A stretch of DNA of 64,000 nucleotides from Pseudarthrobacter sp. NIBRBAC000502770. GTDB taxonomy: Bacteria > Actinomycetota > Actinomycetes > Actinomycetales > Micrococcaceae. The stretch spans positions 1,364,001 through 1,428,000 of the forward strand of contig NZ_CP041198.1 of the NCBI RefSeq assembly GCF_006517815.1, read 5' to 3'. Under the pieces are notes generated by a model. The model did not search any database and was not told the origin of the DNA. It saw nothing but the letters and a program-made list of their open reading frames with translations. Position numbers and translations under genes: made by a program. This document shows, piece by piece, positions 17,537 through 26,528 of this stretch (position 1 is the stretch's first letter; every line of letters begins with the position of its first letter).

Positions 17537-17573
17537 AGATGGCGGGCCCTGGAAACCAGGGACCCGCCATCTT
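17537..17573. terminator. Bidirectional hairpin terminator
   Basis: AGATGGCGGGCCCTGG pairs with CCAGGGACCCGCCATCT around an AAA loop, giving a ~15-bp stem with one bulged A. There is no long T-run. It lies between the convergent permease and isomerase genes and can stop transcription from both sides. Confidence 0.75.
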
Positions 17574-17588
17574 CGCTGCCGGCATCGA

Positions 17589-18356
17589 TCAGGCGGCTGC
17601 TTTCAACCATCGCGCGTTGTCTTTAAGAAGTGTCAGCCGGTCGAGATCGGTTACGTCGATCTCCAGAACGGTTGCCGCCTCAGGAGCCGCGGCGAGGCAT
17701 GCCCCAACATCAACGTCCCCGGTGCCAAGCGGCGTCTGGCCAAGGCCACGCTGAGCGGGGCCGTCCTTGACGTGAAGAGCGATCACGCGGTCGCTGATGG
17801 AACGAAGATAATCGGGAACGTTGATGCCGGCGACCGTGGCCCAGTAGATATCCACTTCCGCCCGAATCGCCGGGCTCAGCAGATCCCACAGAGCCGCCAT
17901 GCCTTCCCGGCCGGACGCCCCGGACCACTCGAATTCGTGGTTGTGATACCCGAGGGCGATTCCGTGGGAAGCGAGCTTTTCCGCCACAGTATTCATTCGG
18001 TCCGCGAACTGGGCTATCCGGGAGGGGCTTTCGAAGATCTGAGCGTCGAAGCCGGATACTTTTTTCGGGTTTGGCACGATGATCGTCCTCGCGCCGAGGG
18101 CATCAAGCTCGGCGATGAGTTCATCCAAGTCGGCGGGCACGGCAGCATGAGTGATACTCGTTGACACGCCCAAGCTGGCGCACACCTTGGAAAGGGCTCG
18201 GGCATCGGAGAGACGTTCTTCAAGCGCGATGCCACTCTCACCAAGGCCAAAGGGTTCGAATTCGTCAAAACCGATTTCTGCGAGCTGCTGCAGGGTCCCG
18301 GCCCGGTCATCTAGAAGCTGGTCCCGCAAGCTATAGAGCTGGACGGAGAGGGTCAT
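17589..18356 (-). CDS. Sugar phosphate isomerase/epimerase
   Basis: A 255-aa TIM-barrel protein of the xylose-isomerase-like group, shorter than the one at 7456. It starts SVQLYSLRDQLLDDRAGTLQ; metal ligands are in LGYHNHEFEW (Glu), RAEVDIYWA (Asp), ALHVKDGP (His) and VLEIDV (Glu). It would isomerise the keto-sugar produced by the oxidoreductase at 12936. It is convergent with the permeases and divergent from the ROK gene, under a promoter with the same operator as the ABC operon. Confidence 0.85.
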   Translation of the reverse strand: MTLSVQLYSLRDQLLDDRAGTLQQLAEIGFDEFEPFGLGESGIALEERLSDARALSKVCASLGVSTSITHAAVPADLDELIAELDALGARTIIVPNPKKVSGFDAQIFESPSRIAQFADRMNTVAEKLASHGIALGYHNHEFEWSGASGREGMAALWDLLSPAIRAEVDIYWATVAGINVPDYLRSISDRVIALHVKDGPAQRGLGQTPLGTGDVDVGACLAAAPEAATVLEIDVTDLDRLTLLKDNARWLKAAA

Positions 18357-18412
18357 GGCTACCTTTCATCGTTGATGGCCGCAACTGCAAAGACAGTTAC
18401 TAGCTGAGCACT

Positions 18413-18446
18413 ATTCGAATCTATCCAGCCAAATTTAGTTTCACAA
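18413..18446 (-). promoter_or_regulatory. Promoter of the isomerase gene with ROK-type operator
   Basis: On the minus strand TTGTGA (18441-18446) and TAGATT (18418-18423) are separated by 17 bp, and TAGATT continues into CGAAT to form the palindrome ATTCGAAT (18413-18420). This is the same -10/operator fusion as at 14270-14280. The site sits between the isomerase and the ROK gene and may also repress the ROK gene. Confidence 0.65.
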
Positions 18447-18501
18447 TCCGCTAAAATAATCCATATATGCAAATAATCAGGTGTATTGAAGGGCGCTCGT
18501 A

Positions 18502-19749
18502 ATGACGGTTCAGAAGGTTGATGAGATCCGAAGCCGCCTGGCAGTTCTGGTGGCACTGCATGGTGGGGACAACCGGGCTGAGCTTTCCGCCAAGACTTCC
18601 TTGTCTCCTTCCACAGTCGGCGCTCATGTGGATCATCTGATCCAGCAGGGAGTCTTGGCGGAGGTTGGCGCCAAGCGATTGGGCGGCCGCGGCCGCCCAA
18701 TCTACCAACTAGCCATGAACAACACGGCGGGCGTTGTTCTGGTTGCCGAACTGGGGGCGGTCGGCGCCATGCTGGCTGTCGGCGACCTTTCAGGCCGCGT
18801 GCTCGCCTCCGAACTGGCCGACGACATTGAGATGACGCCGGGTCCTGGGGAGGTCCTGGAAGAGATTTGCGCACGGCTTCTGGACTTGCTTCATTCCCTG
18901 TCGCTGACCGAGTCGGCGGTCCGCGCCTTCGTCATTGCGCTTCCTGGCCCCATTGACGACGTAAACGGGACGGTCGTCCGGCCGACGCTCCTGCCCGGGT
19001 GGGATGGTTACCCGATTGCCTCTGAGCTGCATGCCCGCTTCGGCTGGGCAGTGGAACTGCACAACGACGCAAACATGATGGCTGCGGGGGAGGCGCTGGC
19101 GCTGACACCGGCTGAGCTTCCGATGGTTTTCCTCAAAATAGGCAGCGGAATCGGATGCGGTGTCGTGCTGGAGGACGGGTCGATCTTTCAAGGCAAGGAC
19201 GGCTCGGCCGGGGACATCGCGCACACTCCAGCCAGCGGCAGCCACGACGTGCTGTGCGGTTGCGGACGTGTCGGGTGTTTGGAAGCGGTAACCTCGACCC
19301 GGGCCATCCTGGGGAAGCTACGGGGCGATGGCGCCGGCTTCCCGTTTGATCCGTATGCGTCCCGGAAACTCGCCAAACTGCTGGAAGAAGGCGATCCCAG
19401 TGCCGTTCTCGAAGTGAGGAGAGCGGCAGAAATTGTTGGCGACGCCGCAGCTCTCCTTGTACAGATAATAAATCCAGCCACTGTCGTCATTGGAGGACTT
19501 GTGGCTGCGGCCAGCGACACTGTCATCGCGTCCGTCCGTGGACGCGTCTATCAGAGTTCCCAACCACTTGCCGTCCGTAGCCTCGTTATCAGACCAAGCC
19601 TTCTCGGAGAAAAAGCGGGAGTCACCGGCGCTCTTCGCCGAGCCGTAGAGATTGCCCTTGCACCTGAACGCATCGCGGCCTTAGGACGGACACCTGCAGC
19701 AGCGGTTAGCGTCGCACGTGGTGCTGGCGAGAGGCAGCCGTCCTTTTAG
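18502..19749 (+). CDS. ROK family transcriptional repressor
   Basis: A 415-aa ROK protein with an N-terminal helix-turn-helix (residues ~20-60, NRAELSAKTSLSPSTVGAHV) followed by a sugar-kinase-like fold. The ATP/sugar region has IGSGIGCGVVLEDG, and the zinc-binding motif is CGCGRVGCLEA with three Cys. The HTH marks it as a repressor of the NagC/XylR type and not a plain kinase. It is divergent from the isomerase. Its likely targets are the two promoters with ATTCGAAT. Confidence 0.9.
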   Translation: MTVQKVDEIRSRLAVLVALHGGDNRAELSAKTSLSPSTVGAHVDHLIQQGVLAEVGAKRLGGRGRPIYQLAMNNTAGVVLVAELGAVGAMLAVGDLSGRVLASELADDIEMTPGPGEVLEEICARLLDLLHSLSLTESAVRAFVIALPGPIDDVNGTVVRPTLLPGWDGYPIASELHARFGWAVELHNDANMMAAGEALALTPAELPMVFLKIGSGIGCGVVLEDGSIFQGKDGSAGDIAHTPASGSHDVLCGCGRVGCLEAVTSTRAILGKLRGDGAGFPFDPYASRKLAKLLEEGDPSAVLEVRRAAEIVGDAAALLVQIINPATVVIGGLVAAASDTVIASVRGRVYQSSQPLAVRSLVIRPSLLGEKAGVTGALRRAVEIALAPERIAALGRTPAAAVSVARGAGERQPSF

Positions 19750-19898
19750 CGTGTGCCCTGGACCGGACTGGTTCACAGGTCGCACTAAGCACTTCGAGCC
19801 CGCTAACGCTCAGCGAAGGGCCCTGAGCAAGACGTGCATGATCCGGTTCCTCTAGTCTGCGACAGACCAGGCACCTATTCGACTAACTGGACGCCCAC

Positions 19899-20330
19899 AT
19901 GCTTGAAACCCTAAATCCGCGCTGTGTCAAAGACGCCATGATTACCTGCCCGAAGACCCTATCGGAAGACAGCAGCGTCGAAGAAGTCCGTAGGTTCTTC
20001 GCCGATGACCACGTTCATTTTGCGCTCATCGTGGATTTGAACGGGCGGCTCCTAACGACTTTGGAGCGTTCTGATATTCCTGCGGAGACCACTGGTACTA
20101 CAAAGGCAAGTGGTTTTGGGACGATCCTTGGCAGAACAGTAGAACCGCAACAGTCTCTTGGTGCTGCCACCACAACTCTGCAGTCAGCAGGCCGCCGTCG
20201 ACTTGCAGTAGGGGATGATGAGGGGAAGCTTCTGGGCCTGTTCTGCCGTAAGCGAACCGGGCTAAGCTATTGCAACAATGCAAGAGTTGCTGCTCGCGCA
20301 GCTGGCCTGGCGATGTCCACAGGAGGCTAA
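19899..20330 (+). CDS. CBS-domain pair protein
   Basis: A 143-aa soluble protein with two CBS motifs: VKDAMITCPKTLSEDSSVEEV with FALIVDLNGRLLTTLERSDI, then GRTVEPQQSLGAATTTLQSAG with LAVGDDEGKLLGLFC. CBS pairs bind adenosine nucleotides and regulate partner proteins. No partner domain is attached. The C-terminal tail (LSYCNNARVAARAAG) is usual for this group in Arthrobacter. It stands alone and its stop is followed by the second long repeat. Confidence 0.7.
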   Translation: MLETLNPRCVKDAMITCPKTLSEDSSVEEVRRFFADDHVHFALIVDLNGRLLTTLERSDIPAETTGTTKASGFGTILGRTVEPQQSLGAATTTLQSAGRRRLAVGDDEGKLLGLFCRKRTGLSYCNNARVAARAAGLAMSTGG

Positions 20331-20375
20331 AGATGCTCATTGGCCTCTTTGCGCCGGTCCCCTTATTACTAAGGT

Positions 20376-20660
20376 GAAGAGCCGATAATGCGTATTCCGT
20401 CAACCTGGCGAGACTCGGACAAGCTGCACTGGATGACTCAGTTCCGTCCACAGTTGGGTCAAGTCGGGTTACCCACGGCTGGATATTGTGAGCCCCTGGA
20501 TTAGTTACCGGAGCAGCAGCAGCGGTGGACAACCCAGGAGAATTGTCCCTGGCTGTGGGCGGCGGTGGGCTCGGCCTCTTGGTGGAATGGACTAAGGTCC
20601 CTGTCTACATGGGCCCAACAAGCCCCCTTTGTCAGGTTGGGGTGTATTTCAACCTGATAT
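20376..20660 (+). repeat. Long intergenic repeat, copy b
   Basis: Matches 7131-7410 over about 270 bp. It opens with GAAGAGCCGATAATGCGTAT and TCCGTCAACCTGG, and ends in a hairpin TCAGGTT (20632-20638) / AACCTGA (20651-20657) with a 12-nt loop. The remaining DNA to 20864 holds no recognisable gene. Copies a and b flank the sugar-utilisation region. Confidence 0.7.
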
Positions 20661-20864
20661 AAGAGTCGGTCTCACTGGTCGCCGGACATGCAATATTCAC
20701 GACAGCGGGGACGGGCGTAATGCGGGAGGGCTGTGTTATCCGCAAGGGTGGAAGTGAATCTCGCATGTCGGCTGGCGATCCTGCTGGCTGCAAATCTGAT
20801 GCGATATGACTCCCGTGTTCCCGCCGGTTGAGCTCCAGGCCTGTCCGGAAGTCTTGGCGAAGCG

Positions 20865-21467
20865 TCAGCGGGGCATCAGCAGGCTGATTTGGGTCCGTAT
20901 GTCGTGCACGATGGCCTCGGTACTCAAGGCGGCGTTCACGCTTGCTGCCATGCTGATGAACATGATCGCCGAGATGATGCGTGCTGTCGTTGCGGCATCG
21001 CCGGAACCGGCCGGCTCCTCCCTGGCCAGGACCGCGGCGATGGCCTCCTCGGTCTGCGCGACGATGGAGAGGGCTTCGCTGTGGTGTGGCTCCGTCGGGT
21101 CGCCGAAGACCATCTCCCGCAGGTAGGTGCGCCCGTTGGCGACCTGGACACGGTTGCACTCCACTATCGGCCGCACGATGGACATCACCGCGGTCAGCAC
21201 ATCCGGGATGGTTTCAGCTTCCGCCCGGCCCCGCTCGAGCGCTTCGGCGTAGTGGGCATTCTGCACGAGCAGGAGGAGTTCCCCCTTGGTCTTTGCGTAG
21301 AGGAACAGGGTTCCAGTGCCGATGTCGGCCTTGTCAGCGATCTGCTGGGTTGTGACCTCCTCGACTCCGTGTTCCGCGAACAGTTCGCTGGCTGCGAGGG
21401 TGATGCGGTCGAGTTTCTGTTGCTTGTTCCGCTCGCGCCGTCCGAGTGGTTGTGACGCGACGGTCAT
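20865..21467 (-). CDS. TetR family repressor
   Basis: A 200-aa regulator. The N-terminal HTH covers RNKQQKLDRITLAASELFAE, then HGVEEVTTQQIADKADIGTG and TLFLYAKTKGELL; the rest is a helical ligand pocket ending in DIRTQISLLMPR. ATG at 21465-21467 follows ACGGAGGAA. A longer open frame upstream has no homology and covers the promoter. A 19-bp operator copy lies 17 bp before the start, so it is autoregulated and likely also controls the quinone oxidoreductase and Old Yellow Enzyme genes. Confidence 0.92.
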   Translation of the reverse strand: MTVASQPLGRRERNKQQKLDRITLAASELFAEHGVEEVTTQQIADKADIGTGTLFLYAKTKGELLLLVQNAHYAEALERGRAEAETIPDVLTAVMSIVRPIVECNRVQVANGRTYLREMVFGDPTEPHHSEALSIVAQTEEAIAAVLAREEPAGSGDAATTARIISAIMFISMAASVNAALSTEAIVHDIRTQISLLMPR

Positions 21468-21483
21468 GGGGTTCCTCCGTAAA

Positions 21484-21502
21484 TGACTGGACTCAGTAAT
21501 GA
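21484..21502 (+). promoter_or_regulatory. TetR operator, site 1
   Basis: TGACTGGACTCAGTAATGA, 19 bp in the tetR promoter, next to the TATACT -10 box (21503-21508, minus). Contains ACTCA-GTAA-TGAGT. Matches sites at 24347-24365 and 26529-26547. Confidence 0.7.
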
Positions 21503-21543
21503 GTATAGCGATCAGGTGAGCCCCGGTCCCTCCGGCGGTATGT

Positions 21544-22347
21544 CTACTCTTCGTAGTCGGGGAGGGTGCGGCCCTGCCTGACAAAGGTGAGGGCTGCCTC
21601 GACGTCGTAGGCGTGAATCGCAGAGGCCAGCGGGGTCAACTGGTGTGACAGCTTCTCAACGGTGCTGCTGCTGAAGAAGGCGTCGCGGGCCGCTTCGTCG
21701 GCGAAGCCCAGCACGACCGAGGCATGGAAGCGCTCGTGGCTCGGGTTGTCGTGCGCGACGTGGGGTGTGTCCCACATTTTTTCGATCCAGGGCATGAACG
21801 ACTGGGTGCGTAGTTCCGTCAGCAAGCCGGTGCCGGCCAGGGCAGGAATGAGTTCTTTCTGAAGGAACTTCCGGAATTCGACCGGGCGGACGCCACGGCG
21901 GCGACGGAGGTAAACGATGGCGCGTGAGCCGACTGTTTTTGCCGGGGAGGCGACGTCGTACCAGCGGGAGGCGTTCGGAGCGGCGTAGAGCAGCGTGCGG
22001 CGGAACACATTGATCTCGTCCTTGAACGCCAGGGCGGTCTGCTTGCGTCCCCGTAGCGGGGAGAGCGCGGATTGAAAGGTGACTTCAGCGATGCCGTCGA
22101 TCCTGCGGTCACCGGGGATGGTGGTCTCCATCCCGGCGGTGGCTGGCAAGAGGCCGGGGTTGTGTTCGGCCAGGTGGATCTGCCGGTACTCCGCCAGACC
22201 GGGGGTGGCGGCGATGATGCCGGAGTGCGGACCCTTCCAGTAGTCCATTCCGGTGTGGCGGGGCTGGTCGCTGCGCACCCACAGCCGGATCGAGGAAGTG
22301 AAGTATTTTTTCACGCGGGGTTGCGTGGTTGACGGGGAGGTGCCCAT
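21544..22347 (-). CDS. EthD-like dimeric alpha/beta-barrel protein
   Basis: A 267-aa cytoplasmic protein. Segments such as RLWVRSDQPRHTGMDYWKGP and HSGIIAATPGLAEYRQIHLAE, and later AIVYLRRRRGVRPVEFRKFLQ, look like two EthD/ferredoxin-like halves. EthD-type proteins are found next to redox enzymes that degrade ethers or quinones, but their role is rarely known. It is the first of the genes following tetR on the minus strand, 76 bp from the tetR start on its upstream side, so it is likely transcribed apart from tetR. Identification is by pattern only. Confidence 0.55.
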   Translation of the reverse strand: MGTSPSTTQPRVKKYFTSSIRLWVRSDQPRHTGMDYWKGPHSGIIAATPGLAEYRQIHLAEHNPGLLPATAGMETTIPGDRRIDGIAEVTFQSALSPLRGRKQTALAFKDEINVFRRTLLYAAPNASRWYDVASPAKTVGSRAIVYLRRRRGVRPVEFRKFLQKELIPALAGTGLLTELRTQSFMPWIEKMWDTPHVAHDNPSHERFHASVVLGFADEAARDAFFSSSTVEKLSHQLTPLASAIHAYDVEAALTFVRQGRTLPDYEE

Positions 22348-22376
22348 GGGTGCCTTCTGATCGCGAGAGGGGATCG

Positions 22377-23243
22377 TCAGCGGGTGAGGAATTCGACGGC
22401 GGCGGGGGCGAACGTGGCGTGGTACTGGAAGATCCCGCCGTGGCCTGAGTCGGGGTAGATGATCAGTTCGGATCCCTTGATGCGCCGGTGCAGGTCCTCG
22501 GAGAGGACCGAGGGCACCATGCGGTCGTTGTCGCCGTTGGCGATGAGTGTCGGGTGCTCGAGTGTGGACAGGTCCGACGGGGCGGAGCGGCCAAACTTCT
22601 GGATTGCCTTCAGCTGGGTTTGGAATGCACGGGTGGTGATCGGCTTGTCACGGTCGACGGTGCGCTCCTGAAGGCGCTTGATGAAGAATTTCGCGGCAGT
22701 CTTGCCGGTGGTGTTGCGGTTGAAGAACAGGAACTCCTTGGGGTCCGACCGTGTCAGGGTGGCGCGGATTATGTCCCGGTAGGTGGTGCCGACGACCTTG
22801 TCGATATCTTTGCCTCCCCGCGGGCCGGTTCCGGTCAGCACCAGTTTGCGGACAAGGTCGGGGTGCTTGATGGCCAGGTCCTGGGCGATCATGCCGCCCA
22901 GTGAGAAGGCGAACAAATCGATCTTGTCGAACCCGAGGGCCTTGATGAAGGTATGGGCGTCGTCGGCCATTACCTCGATGCTGTCGGGAACCTGTCCGGT
23001 GGATGCGCCGACACCTGGCTGGTCGAAGGTGATGACGTGGCGGTTCTTCGCGATGGGGTCGATGATACGGGGATCCCAGTTATCCAGAGTGCCGGCGAGG
23101 TGTACGAAGAACACGACGGGGATGCCGCCCTTCGGTCCCAGCTCGCGGTAGGCGTAGGTGACACCGCCGGCGGCGACGGTGCTAGCGGGTGCTTTGGCGT
23201 ACGAGGTGACAATGGGCTTCTTCGGGGTTTCGGCGTTGTCCAC
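22377..23243 (-). CDS. Alpha/beta hydrolase
   Basis: A 288-aa hydrolase. The oxyanion region is VVFFVHLAGTLDNWDPR, the nucleophile elbow is FAFSLGGMIAQ (Ser), acid residue in LIANGDNDRMV (Asp) and His in PDSGHGGIFQ. GTG at 23241-23243 follows CCAGGAG; a longer upstream frame overlaps the neighbouring oxidoreductase and lacks similarity. Such hydrolases act on esters, lactones or C-C bonds of ring-cleavage products. It lies in the same direction as the TetR-regulated genes, 43 bp downstream of the quinone oxidoreductase. Confidence 0.85.
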   Translation of the reverse strand: MDNAETPKKPIVTSYAKAPASTVAAGGVTYAYRELGPKGGIPVVFFVHLAGTLDNWDPRIIDPIAKNRHVITFDQPGVGASTGQVPDSIEVMADDAHTFIKALGFDKIDLFAFSLGGMIAQDLAIKHPDLVRKLVLTGTGPRGGKDIDKVVGTTYRDIIRATLTRSDPKEFLFFNRNTTGKTAAKFFIKRLQERTVDRDKPITTRAFQTQLKAIQKFGRSAPSDLSTLEHPTLIANGDNDRMVPSVLSEDLHRRIKGSELIIYPDSGHGGIFQYHATFAPAAVEFLTR

Positions 23244-23286
23244 TTGTTCTCCTGGATGGTCTGCGGGCTGAAAGGTTGGTGGCGGG

Positions 23287-24285
23287 TCAGTTGTTGACGG
23301 TGAGCACTGCCTTGCCGCGGATGCCGCCCGCGGCCAGGGACTGGAGCGCTTGTGGGGTCTGCTCGAAGGTGAAGACCTTCCCAACGAGGGGGCGCAGCAC
23401 GCCGGCGTCAACCAGAGCGCTGATCTGGCGCAGTTGGTCGCCGCTGGCTCGCATGAAGAGAAACTCATAGCTGACGCCGAGCTTCCTGGCCTGCCTCCGA
23501 ATCCTGCTGCTGAGCCCGGTGACCGCCAGGCGCATCACGGGGTTGAGGCCTGCTTTGCGGGCGAACACCGGATCAGGCGGGCCTGCGATCCCAATCGCCT
23601 TCCCACCGGGCTTGAGGATGCGCAGTGACTTCTGCAGGTTCTCGCCGCCAAGGCTGTCGAGCACCAGGTCGAATCCGCTCAGGAGCTGCTCAAAGTCCTG
23701 GGTGCGGTAGTCGATGACGATGTCCGCGCCGAGGTCCCGCACGAAGTCGGCGTTGGAGCTGCTCGCGGTGGTTGCAACGGTCGCGCCGAGGTGCTTGGCG
23801 AGCTGGATGGCGATCGAGCCAACCCCGCCGGCGCCGGCGTGGATAAGAACCTTCTGCCCTGGACCAACGTTGCCCTGCTCGATGAGGGCCTGCCATGCCG
23901 TAAGCGCTACGAGCGGCAGGGAGCCCGCTTCCGCCATGCTGGCCGAGGCGGGCTTGAGCGCAAGGTCTTCCTCGGCGACGGCAATGCGCTCGGCGAATGT
24001 GCCGATGCGGTGTTGGTTGGGGCGGGCATAGACCTCATCGCCGGACTTGAATCCGCGCACCTTGGCCCCTACCTGCAGGACGGTGCCAGCGACGTCGTTG
24101 CCGAGGATCAGCCGGAGCTTGTAGGGAAGGATCTGCTTGAACTCACCCAGCCGGATCTTCTCGTCCAGCTGGTTCAGGCCTGCTGCCTGAACCTGCACGA
24201 GCACGTCCCGTTCGCCGACGGCCGGCTCAGGGACCTCGGCTTCGCGCAGCGGCTCCTTGTACTTGGTGACGACGAACGCTCGCAT
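23287..24285 (-). CDS. NADPH:quinone oxidoreductase-like MDR protein
   Basis: A 332-aa zinc-free medium-chain dehydrogenase. It has AAGLNQLDEKIRLG, GNDVAGTVLQVG, and the NADPH-binding GAGGVGSIAIQLAK. ATG at 24283-24285 follows GGAAGGAG; the longer frame upstream is not conserved. The promoter is unusually clear: TTGACA and CATAAT spaced 16 bp with the TetR site between them. Likely reduces quinones or enals in a stress or detoxification response. Confidence 0.85.
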   Translation of the reverse strand: MRAFVVTKYKEPLREAEVPEPAVGERDVLVQVQAAGLNQLDEKIRLGEFKQILPYKLRLILGNDVAGTVLQVGAKVRGFKSGDEVYARPNQHRIGTFAERIAVAEEDLALKPASASMAEAGSLPLVALTAWQALIEQGNVGPGQKVLIHAGAGGVGSIAIQLAKHLGATVATTASSSNADFVRDLGADIVIDYRTQDFEQLLSGFDLVLDSLGGENLQKSLRILKPGGKAIGIAGPPDPVFARKAGLNPVMRLAVTGLSSRIRRQARKLGVSYEFLFMRASGDQLRQISALVDAGVLRPLVGKVFTFEQTPQALQSLAAGGIRGKAVLTVNN

Positions 24286-24346
24286 GCCGTGTTGCTCCTT
24301 CCGTAAGTGGGCTGTGGGACGGACAGCTTTCCAATCCCGATTACAA

Positions 24347-24377
24347 TCAATTATGAGTTTACTCAGATATTTGTCAA
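24347..24377 (-). promoter_or_regulatory. Promoter of the quinone oxidoreductase with TetR operator, site 2
   Basis: Minus strand -35 TTGACA (24372-24377) and -10 CATAAT (24350-24355), spacer 16 bp. The operator TGAGTAAACTCATAATTGA (24347-24365, minus) overlaps the -10 and the spacer. Its inner part TGAGTAAACTCA is a near-perfect palindrome. Repressor binding would directly block RNA polymerase. Confidence 0.7.
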
Positions 24378-24503
24378 GTTGCCTATGTGGGTGAGGTGCT
24401 GGGTCATCCCTGCTCGGAGCCTGCCATGGCGGTTCGATGAACCGGCATTGAGTGGTGCCGTGGTCATGATCTTGAGTCATGGCCACGGCACCGCCGATCC
24501 TTT

Positions 24504-25217
24504 CTAGGCTTTGGTGTGGGTCAGTTGAGGGTAAAGGGCCTCGATGGGGGCACTGAGTCCGGCCTTGAGCTGGACGGATGTCTCGTCGGCGAGAACCTCG
24601 TACTCGCCGGCTTCGACGGCATCCAGCACCGTGCGGACGAGATCGGCAGGGTCCATCTTGGGACCGGTGGCGTTCGAAGCCATCGCCGTGTCGACGTACC
24701 CGACGTGGACGCCCACCACATGGACGCCTTCGGGGGCGAGCTCCAGCCGCAGCGAGTTGGTCGCCGACCATAGGGCGGCCTTGGTCGCGCTGTAAATGCC
24801 GCCGACCGCGTACCAGCTCATGGCGGAGTGGATGTCGATGATCACGGAGTCATCCTTCGCGGACAGGATCGGCGCGAAGGCGCGGGCGAGGAAGAGCGGG
24901 CCGAGGAAGTTCGTCTCGACGTTGGTCCGGATCTCCGCGTCCGTGTGGGTGAGGATGCCCGGGCTTGCCACTGAGGCTCCGGCGTTGTTGATCAACACCG
25001 AGACGTCCCCGGCGGCTGCGACCGCTGCCTGAATGGAGGCGGAGTCGGCGACGTCGAGGGTGAGCGGGACGATGCGCTCGTCCTCCCAGGCGCGGGGGGT
25101 GCGGGCGGTGGCGTAGACCTTGCTGGCGCCGCGGGCGAGGGCGTCATGGACGAAGTGGGTTCCGATGCCGCCGTTTGCACCGGTGACGAGGACGACTGCT
25201 CCATTGAGTGAGGGCAT
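24504..25217 (-). CDS. Short-chain dehydrogenase/reductase
   Basis: A 237-aa classical SDR. TGANGGIGTHF (glycine-rich NAD(P) site), NNAGAS, catalytic Ser in IDIHSAMSW, and Tyr-x-x-x-Lys as YSATKAA. ATG at 25215-25217 starts MPSLNGAVVLVTG; a longer upstream frame is unrelated. SDR enzymes of this length reduce small ketones or aldehydes. It lies between the Old Yellow Enzyme and the quinone oxidoreductase, all on the minus strand. Confidence 0.88.
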   Translation of the reverse strand: MPSLNGAVVLVTGANGGIGTHFVHDALARGASKVYATARTPRAWEDERIVPLTLDVADSASIQAAVAAAGDVSVLINNAGASVASPGILTHTDAEIRTNVETNFLGPLFLARAFAPILSAKDDSVIIDIHSAMSWYAVGGIYSATKAALWSATNSLRLELAPEGVHVVGVHVGYVDTAMASNATGPKMDPADLVRTVLDAVEAGEYEVLADETSVQLKAGLSAPIEALYPQLTHTKA

Positions 25218-25347
25218 TTTCTTGGTCTTTCTTATGACGGGACTGCATCCGCGCCGGCCGGCGCGGATGGTGGTGATGCTTCTTTGGGGACCCGCCCGCC
25301 TATGGCTGCGAGGGGAGCAGCCAGGGCGGCCGGCCTTGGGCGCCGGA

Positions 25348-26424
25348 TCACGCGTTGGCAAGTACCGGGTAATCGGTGTACCCGGCTGCGCCGCCACCAT
25401 AGAGGGTTGTGGGGTCCATTTCGTTGAGCGGGGCGTTGGAACGCAACCGCTCGACGATGTCGGGGTTGGCAAGCGCGAAACGGCCCAGCGGGGCGATGTC
25501 GGCAAGGCCGGCCTCGATGTCACCGGCGATCTGTTCGCGGTTGCGCCCGTAACGGACCACCAGGACCGCCGTCGGCCATACGTCCCTGAGGGATCGGAGC
25601 AGCTCGTCATCGCCCAGGTGATGAACGTGCAGGTAGGCCAGGTTCAGGGTCGCGAGCTCACCGACAAGGTGCCGGTACTGGGCGCGCACACTCTCGGTGT
25701 CACCTTCGTCGATTCCACCCAGGGGCATGGCGGGGGAGAGGCGGATGCCAACCCTGTCCGCTCCGATTTCCCCGGCCACAGCCTGGGCGATCTCGATCAC
25801 GAACCGGGACCGGTTTTCTACCGTTCCGCCGTAGGAGTCGGTGCGGTGGTTGGCGTTGGGGGAGAGGAACTGGTGCAGGAGATAGCCGTTTGCGCCATGG
25901 ATTTCGACCCCGTCAGCGCCGGCCGCGATGGCCGAGGCGGCGGCGTGACGAAACTCAGCCACGGTGGTCCGGATATCCTCGATGCTTAGCTCTCGCGGCG
26001 TCGGCGTCTTCTGCAATCCTGTTGGCGTGAATATTTCCTGGTCGGCGGAGATCGCCGACGGTGCCACCGGCTGACGGTGGTGGGGGGTGTTGTCCGGGTG
26101 GGACATCCGGCCCACATGCATCAGCTGGATGAACACCGCCCCACCGCCCGCGTGCACCTTGTCGGTGATCTTTCGCCAGCCCTCGATCTGCTCAGGGGTG
26201 TAAATCCCCGGCGTATTCGGATAGCCCTGCCCATCCCCTGACGGTTGCACGCCCTCGGTAATGATCAATCCCAGGGATGCGCGCTGCCCGTAATATTCAG
26301 CGGCCAGGTCACCCGGTGTGCCATCCGGGTTGGAACGGCTTCGGGTCATTGGTGCCAGCGCAAGCCGGTGGGGAAGGTCCACGCGGCCAAGGGTGAAGGG
26401 TTGCCAAAGAGAAGACAAGGTCAT
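25348..26424 (-). CDS. Old Yellow Enzyme family alkene reductase
   Basis: A 358-aa FMN-dependent ene-reductase, NemA/OYE type. Signature: APMTRSRSNPDGTP at the N-terminus, the HGANGYLLHQFLSPNAN block with the His-x-x-Asn substrate pair, and NHRTDSYGGTVENRSRF. It reduces activated C=C bonds, quinones or nitro compounds with NADPH. The promoter contains TetR site 3. TetR control of an OYE and quinone reductase, as in NemR-type circuits, points to electrophile sensing (inference). Confidence 0.92.
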   Translation of the reverse strand: MTLSSLWQPFTLGRVDLPHRLALAPMTRSRSNPDGTPGDLAAEYYGQRASLGLIITEGVQPSGDGQGYPNTPGIYTPEQIEGWRKITDKVHAGGGAVFIQLMHVGRMSHPDNTPHHRQPVAPSAISADQEIFTPTGLQKTPTPRELSIEDIRTTVAEFRHAAASAIAAGADGVEIHGANGYLLHQFLSPNANHRTDSYGGTVENRSRFVIEIAQAVAGEIGADRVGIRLSPAMPLGGIDEGDTESVRAQYRHLVGELATLNLAYLHVHHLGDDELLRSLRDVWPTAVLVVRYGRNREQIAGDIEAGLADIAPLGRFALANPDIVERLRSNAPLNEMDPTTLYGGGAAGYTDYPVLANA

Positions 26425-26528
26425 GAGAGTTCGTCCTTTGCATTCGAAGGGTCAGAGCATCACCACCGCGCCAAGCCGATGTTCGGCCCCGGGGAACAGG
26501 AAACCTACTTACTGATCCCATTTGGAAG

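Noticed and set aside
25218-25610. N-terminal extension of the SDR gene
   Set aside because: The extra residues are arginine- and proline-rich shadow of the Old Yellow Enzyme gene and lie before the classical SDR start.
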